The notes beneath the pieces were generated by a model. The model saw only the letters and a program-made list of their open reading frames with translations. It had not been told where the DNA came from and searched no databases. 64,000 nucleotides of DNA from Azadirachta indica (Eukaryota > Streptophyta > Magnoliopsida > Sapindales > Meliaceae), in assembly GCA_022749755.1 (NCBI GenBank), contig CM040441.1, forward strand, positions 24,123,603-24,187,602. Direction: 5' to 3'. The translations under genes and the position numbers were made by a program. Shown in pieces: positions 46,710 to 60,500 of this stretch; position 1 is the first letter of the stretch; each line of letters begins with the position of its first letter.

Positions 46710-47284
46710 TAGGAGTGAGAATTTAAATTATATTTGAGTTAATACAAATATAATTCGTTTATTATTCATCTCAAAATGAATGTGATTTGTTTATTATTTG
46801 TGTCAAAAATTTAAATATAAATACGAACAGTTTATTTTGACACAATTATTCATTTAAGATGTTGTTATTTGTTTAAACATAATTAGAGTTATATGATTGT
46901 GACATGTATGGGATATTAACATTAAAATATGTGAGATATTAAAAAATAATTTGTCAAATATCATTTATATATGTATGATCATTAGATCATTATATTAGGG
47001 ACATGTTTGGTATAAATTAATTAATCTTATATTATCTTTTATCTTATTAAAATATATTCATTTAAACAAGATTATTTGTTTAAAATATGATTATTCGTTT
47101 AATTGATCATGTGTTAAACAAATAAATAGATTAAGAGGATCAAATATGAATACTACACAATTATTAATTATTCAAAATGAATAAGACACAATTATTATTT
47201 TTGTCTATTTTTTAAATTGGAATCCATATAATCGCATCAAACTCATGTCAAAAATTTGTGGCATGTGCTAAATTTCCATCCTTA
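46710..47284. mobile_element. hAT-like MITE, 575 bp
   Basis: Left end TAGGAGTGAGAATTTA. The reverse complement of the right end is TAAGGATGGAAATTTAG. It is flanked by an 8-bp duplication with one mismatch, GACATAAC (46702-46709) and AACATAAC (47285-47292), the size typical of hAT elements. The interior is AT-rich, with repeated TTATTTGT/TGTTTAAA words and no coding sequence. Confidence 0.75.
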
Positions 47285-49673
47285 AACATAACAAGATACT
47301 TTTGAAGTAATAAGTAGGTATTGCGTAATTACACGAAACTAGAGAGAGTATAGTGCATTTTTTCTTGTTGAATGATGAGTTATTATTTTCTTGATGTTAT
47401 ATCATATGACTTATGAAGATTAATCTTGATTTATGTTAATGGGATTGAATTGTTTTATTGAGAATGTCGAGGGGTAAGTATATTAAACTTATAAAACAAA
47501 TTAGAATAAATGTATGTTTATATGTGTTTGACTATGTTTGTAAATATTTTAAATTATGTACTAATATGAAGGCATTGATTTATCTATGATTATACATTCA
47601 TATATTTGTTTACGACTATTGTCTGTGTTAGCATAAACATATGCATTATATTGTACAATGCAAAAAGTGCTTTTATAAGAAAATTATATATGAAAATTAA
47701 GATTTGTACTTTTAAAAGTATCTAAACTCATTACTTTTCTTATAAACAATTATAAGTATATATGAAGCCTTCTAATAAGTGCGATCATTCTTTTAGGTTT
47801 GGTATATATGACATGTGATAAGTGTTTCGTATAATATTGGAGAGATTTTTTGGGTACCCTTAAGTCTAATGTGTTTTCACATTTGTGCGCTTGCAGATTT
47901 GTGCATGTAGGAGGATTCATCAGTGATCAAGGAGAGAGAGTGGCTCTTACCACTTGGCATATGTGTTCTTTGTGTCTAAATTGTCAACTCCACTTACACT
48001 TATCTTACATATAAAATATCACTGACGAGTGACTTAGGGTCAATAAGTGATAAATGGAATACTATATAAGTAGTAATTAAACAAAAATACTCCTACTAAA
48101 ATGTCAATAAAAGTTAGAAAGTGATTTTTTTATATGCATATTGTGAAAAAAAGAATCATGGGTTTTACCATGTTACATGTTATGCAAATACATTGTATAT
48201 AATAGGTATGTATTTTTCTATATGAAAAATTAGTTCACATATTAAGTTTAATACTAATTATAGTTTATTATGATTTCCAAATAAATGATTACATATGTTC
48301 GTAGCAGATTTGATAGAGATTCTTTTATCCCTTAGTTCTCTGCCACTAAGATGTTGATACCTTATTTAACTTATCATCAATAAACTTACTATCTTAAATT
48401 TTTTAATTGTTGATGTTATAGATTGACTAGATTATCATGTTCATGAAACTTTAATTAGTAACAAACTTTCATAATCAAATGTATTATATATTATGCTTAA
48501 AGAATAAAAATCTCAAAGGTTTGGGGTCCGATATTAAGCAAAAGGAAAATATAAGTGAATTACAACGTAATTTCATTAACAAAATCTAAATACTTAAAAC
48601 ATGGTTCAAATAAAGCTACATCAAGCCCTTAGCCTAACGTAGGAAAATTCATAGTAATTATTATTAAGAAATTCATAAATGCTAACATAGTCCCAAATAA
48701 TATTATAATTATAAATTTTAAGAGGTAAAAAAAAGAATTAAAAGAAAACCAAGGCTGAGAGATGCTCAAAGACTCTAATTCTTGAAGCATTCTTCAAGAA
48801 ATCTTTTAGGAAGTGTAGATTTCAAGTGTTTCTCCATCTAAAAAGTTCAGCTCCTCTTTCTTTTTCTTGGAATTTTATGTTCTAAATCAAGTAATTCTAC
48901 CCATTCATCCTTCATTTAAGGGGTAAAAATAGCCCTCAAACATTTTAGCTCAAGGGGTGGAGCAGTTGCATGATGGAATGGTATAGCTGCACTATATGCT
49001 CGGCTAAGCATGCAAGTTTGATGGCCTTGGGTGGCATGGACATGCCACACTTACTACCTTGGGATTGCTTAGGGTCGCGCGACAATGCCATTGGTTCTAC
49101 CCATGACATGTTTTCAACTTCCTGAGCCCAATTTGTACCAAATTATCCTCAATTCCACTATTTTTGCTTCCCCACACATAAACACATAAATTCATTAAGT
49201 AACACTTAAGCTTGAGGTTCTTTTTCACAAATATTTAAGTTCAAAAGAACTTAAATCATGAGTAAAATAATCACTCATCAAAAACCAAAATAAGAGATTT
49301 GTCTGGTCGACTACAAGAAATGGGTAGAAGAAGTTGATGCATTTTTTCAAAAAAAAGATGGTAGGAGAAGTAAATCCATTTTTTCCCAATAAGAAATGGC
49401 AGGAGAAGTATGCTTCCTTTGAATTTTTTGATTACATGAAGTAAAATTGTAATATTTTAATGTTAAGAAGAAAAAGTGAACTATATTCTCAAAAATTTTA
49501 ATGAGTGATGATAAATATACTAGTAGGGATTAAAATATTATAATTGACCAAAATATAACATGATTTGTTATTTCGTCAAAATTTAGAGATTAAAATTATA
49601 TTATCTCTTTTATTTTTAATGAAAAATGAGAATAAAATAATCATTGATATTTTGGGTGGAGCAATAACTTTAA
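47285..49673. other. spacer, no gene seen
   Basis: Noncoding AT-rich DNA. A less AT-rich patch at about 48920-49130 (with GGTCGCGCGAC) may be part of a decayed retrotransposon but has no domain. Confidence 0.45.
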
Positions 49674-49751
49674 ATAAATTGGTGGTATAGCGGATATATA
49701 TCAATAAGTTAGATAAATTGGTGGTATAGCGGATATATATCAATAAGTTAG
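49674..49751. repeat. 39-bp tandem duplication, two copies
   Basis: The unit starting ATAAATTGGTGGTATAGCGG occurs twice back to back (49674-49712, 49713-49751) without a difference, pointing to a recent event. Confidence 0.9.
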
Positions 49752-52700
49752 AGAACAAAACTGAAAATAACCTTTAATATAACCAAGGAATATTTAGTAC
49801 CTACAATCATTTTAACTGTATTTAGTAATATTAAATAAGCATGCAACACACTTGAACAAAGTTTTAATATTTTAAATATAATCTGTATTATTATATTACT
49901 AATAATAGCAGTAAGACACATTATAATAAAAATTAACATAAACTTTAACATTTGAAAGTGAAGAATTTCATATCTGTTGACATATGAAAGAACTTTATAA
50001 AAATCACTAAAGATAAGACTCATCAATGACAGAGAATTGGAAATATGGGAGGAAAGTAATGCATTGCCAAAGGCTACAATCTCATATATATGCAAGATGA
50101 TTCTACGGAGGGATTGATAATGCAAAAGAAATTATTGAACTTGCTCGCAAGCCAATAATGGGCCCAAGTCAAAGACTAGAATACAACTTCATTTGGTTGA
50201 ATTTAATGGCCTTCGTATGAATTAAATATTGGTGTGGTAGATCAAATTAATAATAAAATTGGAAATTCCTCCCAAATATCTATCTAATGTATGTCCTGCT
50301 AGCTATTCCAAAAAAACAGAAAGTATTAAAGAGGCCTTAACTCCAGCCACCCAAGCTAGGCCTGGGTGGTCAGAACACATCGAGCCCTACAATCTTCTCA
50401 CCAAGTATTAGATATTCTCTATTAAATGTGGGAATTGACCACGCATTGTATATACATAAATCTCTAGATAAAAGACTCTAATAAATGAAGGGTGATCATA
50501 CATAGATTTATGGGTTAAATAACTCCAATGTAATATTAGTAAATTCATAAAAAGTCTAATCTCGCAATAAAATTTTAGGGTGAAAATTTTTAATATAATA
50601 TTATTAGATATATTTATTGTAATAAAAAGAGGTCTTATCTCCTCTACTAAAAAAAAAAAAAAAACCTATTTATGGCTAATTTTTGCTTAACTAGTATTTT
50701 TGATCCTTTCTCTTAATTTTCTTAACCCGATCCTTTAGTTTTCAAAATATTCTAATTTTTGTCATATAGTATTTATGGCTAATTATAGTTACACCCCAAC
50801 GTTTTTTTTTCCTCACACCGGTGGATTTTATCTGTCCAACCCTGAAATTATTCATGTATATTTTCATTCAGATCCCTATCTTTTATCTTCCAAACACCAA
50901 AAGTTTCTAATACTTTGTATATTAGGTCCTTTAAGTAATCTGATCCATTGGCACCTCGAATTTCCTCCAGTGCCTTTTGCCTCTAATTTTTTTTCATACA
51001 TTTTTGTGCTTTTTGAGGTTTATGAAGTTCATCAGATCTCTCAATTTTAAACTTTTTACCGAATATTTCTTTACATCTTATTTTTTAAACTCTTTTATAA
51101 GTTTCTGTTTAGCTTTTTTATCAGTTTGTATTTTAAGTTTTTTTATAAGTCTCTGCTTCTTAACTTTATTTTTTGGAGATGAGAAATTGTTTTTTTTTTT
51201 GGAGTCTATATTTCTCATCTCTTTCAATAGTCTCTTTTTGCTTTCTTAAGCCTTTCTAGCCTCTTAGTTTTTTCCTTATGGATTATCATATCTTTTTCGG
51301 ATCAATTACTTTGGTTATTCGGCCTATATATTCAAGTTTGTTTTGCTATATTAAGTTTAGGAGGGAGGGAGGGGGCTGGATTATGTGTTACAGTATATTT
51401 AGTCAATTTAGTTTAGTCTTGTTAAGTATATTTATGGTTGAAGTAGTAGTAGCTTTACCTATTTTGTTTTAGTTCTCAATTTATGTTGATTCGAGTTTCC
51501 TACTTAATATTGTTTTATTAGTTTAGCCTATATAAAATAGTGCTCATGTATAGACATTTAATCCAATCAATACATATTTTATTTTCTCTAACAAAAACGA
51601 CTTTTCTCAAGGGTGAATTAAAAGAAGAAATTCTTATGTTACAACTAAAAGGTTATATGGTTAAAGGATATGTGAACAAGGTCTATAAATTAATAAATCA
51701 TTGTTCAGACTCAGACAATCATATCAGCAATGGTATTTAATTTTCCATTAAGAGATTTTGGGATTAGAATAAAAAGTAGATCTGTTATATCAATCTTTAA
51801 AGCAAATGAAATCTATAAATATGACCAGTAAACATTCATTTAAACAAACTTCACGGAAGATGATCAAAAACTCACAAGAAGATTGCACAGTAAGTGTTTG
51901 GGTTATCTTACTTGATACAAGAAGCCTAACGGTGTTAGTGGATCAATTCATAAATTCTACATATTCTAGTCTTTTATTATAAAAGCGTAAAACTACAAGT
52001 ACTCAAATGTTATTATCTCATTTGGATAAGATTGCATATGCTCCCATTATTGCTAGTCATTTTCAATATCTTGTTCTACTTTACCCCGCCCTTGCATGCA
52101 ATGAATGTAAATCATTTCAATTCCTTATTTAATTCGGTGAAAATTCAGCAAATATTGTATACTTTAATAGACCTTTTAATTCTTACCATCCATTAAAAAA
52201 AAAAAGAAAAGAAATTCAACGATACTTTTGAGAAAGTAAAATTAACAAAGGATAGCATATGAGTAAGAAGAAAGTAATTAATTGGGGTCTATTTGTGGTA
52301 CTATATGCTTGTGGTGAGGGAATGGCATTAATTTGGTGTTTAGTGAATGTAAGCAAAAGCTATACAAACAGCTTAATTTCAACTTTCATTTTCTCTACTT
52401 AAACTACGGTATCGTGGAGGAGAAAGGAAAATTAAGTTTGAGAGAGAAAAGGCGCTGTTACATAAAGTGAAGGAGAACATGTGAAAAAAGAAAGAAAAAA
52501 GCAAAGAATTATGAGAGAGAGAAAGGATGGGTGGGGGAGACGTGAAAATGATACTTGCCAAGGGAATGACATGATATATATATATATATATATAAAAATA
52601 AATACATATTTAAGTAAATGTGTACAAACATTATTACAATTTTATATACACCAATCTTATTTTGGAAAATACAAATTTTAATTTTCTACTTAAAGAAGTC

Positions 52701-53579
52701 TGGACAACATTATTATCATTAATTACCAAGTCTACACAAATTGTATTTCTTGAACTTGAGTTCTTTTACTTAAAATGGTGATATAAATTTTCATTCATCA
52801 ATTTTACGGAATTTAAAATTAGATAAAATTATTAAATTAACATCATTAAGCGCTATCTTTTAATTTTAAAATTTTAAATATTAAATTTCATAGATCAAGT
52901 GTATATCAATCTAATCTCAATTATATTTTTAAATACTATTATTACGTATAATTATAGAATAAAATAACACATATGCATATATAGAAGCCAATTATTGTGA
53001 TTGAAATGCTAAAATGTTTTGGAGTTGATGTGACATCGTAGGGGGATCCATTAAGAATGTGTGGTTTACGTGTGTTGCCAAAGGTATTGATAGCGTTTTA
53101 GAGCTCCCAACCCAACCATAATTTTAAAATAATTTATAAAGATAATAGGACTTTATTTATACAAATTAACGAGATAAAATTATATTATTATGGTATTTAT
53201 TATATAGCTCATTTTTTTTATTCCCGCAAATGTTTATTTACTCTAGAGAAAATGCAAGAAACATAATTGTTGATACGACAAAATTCCCTACTCACAACAA
53301 AATGAGATGTGATTATCTTATCTCTTCTCGTATATGCGTCAATTATAATTTACCACACATTATAGTCTCAATATACTACAAATATCAAGTGAGATCACAT
53401 ATTTACAACTCAGTAATTGTCCTATCATCTAAGGATTTGGTGATTCCCAGCTCCTGTTGACCTACGATATTTTATACTAAAATATTAGAATAACTTGAGA
53501 CTAAATTTTTAACTTATGAGATTGGTTGAATAGGGATCACTTCTTGTTTTCCCTCTTCCCGGACCATGTGCATTAGCTA
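49752..53579. other. intergenic DNA, no gene seen
   Basis: Several T-rich open frames at 50775-51500 are low-complexity and show no domain. A copia-LTR-like phrase lies at about 51520-51590 (CCTATATAAAATAGTGCTC followed by CAATCAATACATATTTT), perhaps an LTR fragment. An (AT)n microsatellite lies at 52574-52594. Confidence 0.4.
52574..52594. repeat. (AT)n microsatellite
   Basis: About 21 bp of uninterrupted AT dinucleotides. Confidence 0.9.
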
Positions 53580-53798
53580 TGTGACACCCCTTATGTGAAT
53601 TTCCTATCATCATTCCGGCAAAAATCTTTTCTATGCCGAAATATACTTCTGAGAAATTTCTTCCGCGGGTAAATCGTTTCTAAGGGTGCCGAGTAGTATT
53701 TGATGTCCTTTAAGTACCGACACATATCTTGTAAATTTTTCGATAATAACAATAATACACCAATACATCGTTAGTTTATATGATTAAGTTTACATGGG
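53580..53798 (+). mobile_element. probable LTR fragment next to the gap
   Basis: Starts TGTGACACCCCTTATGTGAA, with CATTCCGGCAAAAATC and TATGCCGAAATATACTTC soon after: wording typical of gypsy LTR starts. It runs into the 100-N gap, so a repetitive element is the likely reason for the break in assembly. Confidence 0.5.
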
Positions 53799-53898
53799 NN
53801 NNNNNNNNNNNNNNNNNNNNNNNNNNNNNNNNNNNNNNNNNNNNNNNNNNNNNNNNNNNNNNNNNNNNNNNNNNNNNNNNNNNNNNNNNNNNNNNNNN
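53799..53898. other. assembly gap (100 N)
   Basis: 100 N of unknown true size, between an LTR-like fragment and the truncated topoisomerase gene. Missing exons of that gene may be here or on another scaffold. Confidence 0.99.
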
Positions 53899-54573
53899 CA
53901 CCTCATTTTTCTTTTTGCTCAGAATCAGAAGAGAAGTATGTTAATCATAGAAAAGAGAATAGAAGTCTGAAAAGTCTCTATCCAGATAAGAAAAAGAAAA
54001 CCCCCAAAAAATACACAATCATCAATCCCTTAAACTTATTAAGATATGGCCACCTCCCAGTTAATCAACAAAAAGAAAAAGAAGAAGAAAAAGAAGAAGA
54101 ATTGTCTTTAAATCATTAAGAGTTAGAAGCCCACACAGAAACCAATAACTTAACTCTGACCCAAAGATACAGATTATCCTCCCACTTTTTTCTCAAAAAC
54201 TCTCAAGTTTATTTCAATACACAAGACCCAAAGGATAGCCTTAACAGCAGAATCCAATAACTAATGACTTTCTGCCTTTTAAAGCTAGAAACCTTTTCCG
54301 AAAGGACAGAATAACAAGTTGAAGCTGCTGCCCAACTCAAATTAAAGATCCTGAACAGCTCGGCATACAAATAGTAAGCAGATGAGCAATGAAGAAACAA
54401 GTGGTTAGTTTTCAGTCACCTCACATAGAGCACTCAATTTTATTCAACAATGTTGAACCTTTAAAAAAGCATAGGACCTACACTAAGTAGGGACGACAAA
54501 TACCAAAAGTTACAGCAAACAAAAGTTAGAAACATAATGTATAAATCCCAGTGGGACAAGTTACGAAGAAAAC

Positions 54574-57500
54574 CTGATGAATCCTTGAGTATACAAGCGC
54601 TCAGCCAATTGCATAGCCATTTGAGGTCCAAAGCCCAATGCACTTGAAGCAACCTGTATGCAGTAAGACGATGTACTCAAGTCAACTCAAGATATCGCAT
54701 GTCATTGATAAAGAAAGCTTGTGACTTTAACCATCAAATCATGATCTATACACACAAAATTACAAGGCTTGAGAGATAATATTTAAATGACAAGGCATGC
54801 TCCTAAAGTTTGAGTCTCCAACTTGAACTTTAGACAATGTAGTACCTTGTTGTCAACTACACCATTTTAAAACCATATAATCACAGTACTGCTGGAAGTT
54901 TTTAACTCCACATTAGAAGATTTCATATTTTATTTTGTGTGGGGAAGGTCTGGGGCTTTAAAATGAATTTAAATTATCACATTATAATCTGTAAAGAGAT
55001 GAAATCTAGTTGTTCCTGTTTCTGTTAAGACACGGTAAGAAGATTCAAACAAAATGTTATTTATGATTGCAACAGCTATATGAAATAAAAATATAATGCA
55101 ATCTGAACAGAAAAGCACAAACATCCTCATATCTGGCTTGGTCCGATAATTTCTCTGACATCTTTTTGTGTTCTAGTTTCTTTATTCCCCATCCATGAAC
55201 TTAAATCTAACATGACAACTTTATCGAAAGCAACAAAAAACCAATAAGATTGTGCTCCATCCAGACTGCGCCTCACTGTAACTCATAGTTTTGGTCATTT
55301 TAATAGACATCAGAGAGAGTGACTAGGTAATCCAACAACCTGGACCTTATTGACCAAAAGAACAGTGGTTTTCCAATGTGAAATAGGCTGCACTTTAAAT
55401 GGTTGTACAGTCTCAAAGATTCAATTCCAGCTATGCACTAGGAATGTTTTACTTTCTAATTTGGTGCTGTGGCCTTAGGTTCCATATATTTTGATTACTG
55501 ATCAATGTTTTTACCACTTAAATTAGTTTCTTTTTAAACACTTACATGATGAAGGAAAATATCAAATGTATGAACAAAAACCAACGTGTAACATTATTTA
55601 AGTTGTATCAGATATAGACACATCTCTTCCAGGATTGTATGCAAAGTTCAGATCAGTTTTCCAGAAAGATCATAGGAAGAACCAAATGCCATATGGATTC
55701 CCCTAAATAGGAAGATGGTTGAGCAATTTGGTTTTAACACAGCTTTGACCTAGCTGGGAAAACATCATATTCCTTCCCATTGCATCCCTCAAAGAAAACA
55801 GGATCCAAATATATTTATCTACTAACTCATACTGACTTCAAAAATCTAATGTTTCATCGTGTATTATGTGTAACACAGCAATTTCAACATAAATACTAAA
55901 AAACTTCCTAAAATCCATCTACTAATCTATGAACTAATCTATGAATTTTTCCACTTCTCTCCTTATGGATATTTCTTTTATATATATTTGAAATCATTAA
56001 GAAAGCTAAGCATCTTTTTCTTACAGACAAGGCCTACAACCTTTTATTCATGTAAAATCAGAAAAAATTAAAATAAAAAGGTTAAAATCATTTAAATGTC
56101 CAGGTAACATCAATCTGAATTGTAAATTGGTATAAAAATGAGTATGGTACCAAATTTTGCTGACCTTTAGCAGATTCACTGTGTTCAGACCAGAAGGACG
56201 AACTTTGCTTTCTTGTTTCTCTGATATATCAATTACTTCTACAATTCCGTCCTGCATAACCAACTTCTGAAACATTGTAGCAACCTGCAAAAATTGGAAG
56301 AACAATACGTGGTATCTAATGAAAAGCTAAAAATGGGATAGAACTGCAAGTATATAAGGGAGAAAGGAACTCACATCCAAGTCAAACAACTTGTGTCGTT
56401 CCCATTCTAGCTTAAGTTCATAGCCACTCTGCATTAAGTAAGCATGCAGAGTCCAATATTTTTCTGGCTTAAAAGAAGTAATTTGCAAATATCGCTGCAC
56501 ACAAAACCCAAGGGTAGGAGTTTGACATGGTCCATAGCTGAAACAAGAAGTTAACAAGCATGATTAAATGGTTGCTGAAGGAAAATGGGCAACAATCACA
56601 TACATGTGAATAACTATGTCTCTGCTAATATAAATTAAGAGGTAAAGACTAGATAATACATATCCTTAAATAGAAGAGAATATATTCTGGTTGAAGAACT
56701 GAAAATCAAAGGGGTCCAAGTTTCGAAAATAAACCCGCTCGGTTTTTTGCAGTTTAGCCAAATGAAGCCGATTTTCAGCTTTTGGTTTGGTTTACTAGTG
56801 AAACACATTTTGAATCAAACTGATTGGTTCATGTAAAACAGAACCGACATAAACCAAATGAAGTACAAAAGCCAAACTGACCGAAACCAAACCAGACAGT
56901 TCAGTCAATTCTGTTTTATTTTTTGCCCATCCTTAATCAAATTTTCAGTTCTACACAAAATTCCAACTCATCAACCTAAATTCTCTAAGCAGTGACAGAA
57001 AACAGAAAAGTGGTTGCTTCTCAACATCAGTGAATATAAATTACGACAAGGCTGACGCATACGTAAATTCATCATGGACTAATCTAATATCAGCAGAATA
57101 CTTCAAACAAACTTTGAAAGCCTCCGCAAATGTTATAGCTTGCATAAATATATCCAACAATAAAATCGTAAAGATATACTGTTGATTGATTTGGGAAGAA
57201 TTGCTGCGCAAGCAACAGTTTCAAGTTGTCAATACAACTGGTACATGTACAGAAGTGCATTGACTGAAGCCAGCATGCTCTGAAGCTTCACTCAGGTTTA
57301 GGAATAAAGCAGTCAGAACGAGTTTGTAAAGCATTATTTGTAATTCTATATTTTTCCCTAAATACAAACACTCTAAATATGATGTGCACAGTCAGGAGAG
57401 ATAAAGCTAGATGGTTTGGCTTCATTTTTCTTTTTATACAAAAACAAAATGAAACAAAACTAAAATTTGCGAAAGTAGAGACCTTTTATACATATTCTAG

Positions 57501-60500
57501 AGTAATGTTCTTACATAGCGTTCTAGGGTAATTTTTTTTTTTTACTTTTTGCAACTTCACATAACAGCATGATACTAGTACAATATCATATGGAGAGAAA
57601 TTTTACTGAGTACAATATTTGTAACCAAAGTCATCCGCTGTCTCATAAAAGGAGCCAACAGTATGGTGGTTTGACCACTGGTTCAAATGGTTGTAGAATA
57701 ACGTTACACATCATCCATAAATAACATAAAATTGTCAATACAATAAAATAAAATAGAAGCCTCAGTAACTGTATAATGATATCCTTTGAAGCCAAGCCAA
57801 ATCCATATCCAGTGATTTTGATCATAATGTCTATAGATGATGTTGCCTCAACCAAGCAATCCAAACTCACAAGTGGATATGACTTAAATATGACAGAATT
57901 GATTAAATACTTTGATGCAAAAGACCCTAAGCCCTTGAGTTCATGAATCAAAGGAGAAAACTCACTAAAGAGCATAGCTCTAAATATACGCAGTTTCTTC
58001 AGGTCCTGACCAATCCCAAGCAGTTTATAGGTTTGATCACCCTGTTTGAATGACTAATACAGTAAACATATCTGGAAACAAAAATTAAGGAGAAAAAGAT
58101 TAAAAAGAGGGCTATTTCAATTGCAAAGTAGATCAGTTGACTTCCACAAAATCCAGATGGCCTTTGTTTTCCACTTAGTTCCAATTATCCAACAGCAACC
58201 AAATGGTTTTATCAATTAATATGTAACTTTCTTTTCCTTCCTTTATCTAGGAGGTACAAAATCGGCGGTGATCAAGTTGAAACTTAACCTAAGATCTAAA
58301 CAAACACTGTCACCACCAATCTAGATTTCCACAATTATCTAACTTTTGTCATCATTTTCTTTTAAGTCCAATGTAAATACAATTTTCCAATCTTTTTAGT
58401 TCCCAATTCCAGATTTTTGTCCATAGCCTTAGTAAGATAATTAAACAACACATACAGAGCAAAAACAATCTAACAATGTGAAAAGACAACATATGAGAGA
58501 GGAGAGAACCAACGAGATAACTCTTGAATCAAGATTCCCATATTTTCCTTGGAAAAAACTAGTTTGAAATCGCGTAAATGCAACACCAACTTTCAAATCT
58601 ATCTCCTGCCGAGCATCAACAGCCAATGCCTCATTTCTGTTAGGTTCAACAAGGTTACCCATAGCCTTCCAAATGTCTTTCTCAGTAACAGAAGAAAACC
58701 TTGCACGATGAACCTTTCTTCTAGCATCAGATGCTTGGAAGCCAGTACACTCAATCACTGCAGAGTTAATTAACATACCTTTTGAAATAATGATGACAGC
58801 TAAAACTATTGAAAGACAAGTTTTACAAAAGGTTTTAGCAAAGTAATACAAGCTCATATTTAACAGACATGAATGAGAAATTCTTAAACCACAACTATCT
58901 GGTGAAAGAGACGCCCATGAATTAATCCTCTTGTAGATTAAAAGCACAGTTGTAACTTAACTTAGTCTCTTGACAAATAACATCCAGGAATTTCACATAA
59001 CCTCTATCAGTTTCCACATGCACAAGAAAGAGAGTAGGGATGGAAAAGAAGGCAATAGATGACCAAAGAGACAGAGAACAAAAGAAAAGGAAATGTCAAG
59101 GATGGCAACCAGAATGTTATGACAGGCAATTAACATGATTTGGAAAATTAAAGATGGGCTCTCTACAGCACAGATATACTAGACTCAATGGTGTGAAACA
59201 ATAGAAATGCTTTCATTGAAAATAAACTTTTAAATTTATAAACGCGCTATATCTCTTTACATTGCACTAGTGCAGAAAAACTTCTACTTCCATTTTAAGT
59301 CGTTCCAACAGTTAAATTCACAGAGCTAGAAACTTTCCAACCTATTCCTTTAAGGAAATTCCAGAATTTTTCCTGAAAATTGAGATTTAGTGGCAATATA
59401 AAGAAAAAACTGATGAAAAGAAATGCAAAACCTCATGGATCACAGCACACCAAACAAAACACACTCAATATCTAGTCCTCAAGATAGCCCTCATACCCTT
59501 GTTAAAGATTTGATTTACAAAGCTCAAGTGATTATGCATAGGAACTTCCATTGAAGTACCAAAAACCAAAAAAAAAAAAAAAATTACCTTCAAAACATAT
59601 ATTTTCTCCTTCACGATCGCAATCCAACCATAATACCAAATGACCACAACCACGAGCTTCTTGACTTAAATGTCTACAAATATGAGTCTACAACACAGAC
59701 AAATGATCAGATTACTCATGAGCACAGAAACGAAGTAATACTTAAATCTTTGAAAAGTCATACAAATGGCATACACAAGCTCAATCAATATAAATTAGTA
59801 CCTCTAACATAAGTTATCAGCTAAATTTAAGCAGAAAAGTTTTTCCAAAAACTATAATCTGCTTTGTAAGCAAATTACAATTTGCTTGTTGCACATAAGG
59901 AACGCTGACAAGACAATGACTGATATGCAAATTTGAAAGCAATTGATTATTAGCATATACATGCATGAATGTCAAGGCCATGACAACTCCAAAACTACAT
60001 GTTGCAGTTAATCACATAAATGGATGAACACATACAAAAAGACTCATTTTTTACATTATGCCAGTGTAAAACACTCATTTTTTCCATTACGTCATTGTGA
60101 AGTGCAGATTTAAACAAACCAAAATTTCATCTTTGTAAAATATCTACTGTCATAATTCAGATTTTAGACAACAAGAACCTATTCAAATTATTGCCTTTTA
60201 AGCCAGAAAAATAAAATGAACCAAAAGTACATGTAACAATGTAAAGTATCGAATATCATCACCATAAGGACTTCAGATTTTGGATGACAAGAACGTACTC
60301 CAATTATGGCATTTTAAGTCATGTAAAACTTCCAGGAAAAGAGAATAGCACAAAGAAACTATGGCTGATGGGTAACAACAAAAGTAAATATATACCTTTG
60401 GGTTTGACTCTGACTTCAAAATTGGAGCTTGAAAAAGATCCAGAGGATCAGTGGCATTCCAATCTTGATATGCTGCTGGAAAATCTACACTGCATTATTG

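Noticed and set aside
49674..49751. A possible CRISPR-like repeat
   Set aside because: Only two adjacent copies with no spacer, and the DNA is a plant nuclear sequence.
50775..51249. Overlapping Phe/Leu/Ser-rich frames that look like membrane proteins
   Set aside because: Produced by T-rich DNA; no conserved motif, and neighbouring frames are equally open.
58549..58773. Plus-strand frame over TOP3B exon 6
   Set aside because: Antisense shadow of a real exon with a clear product on the other strand.
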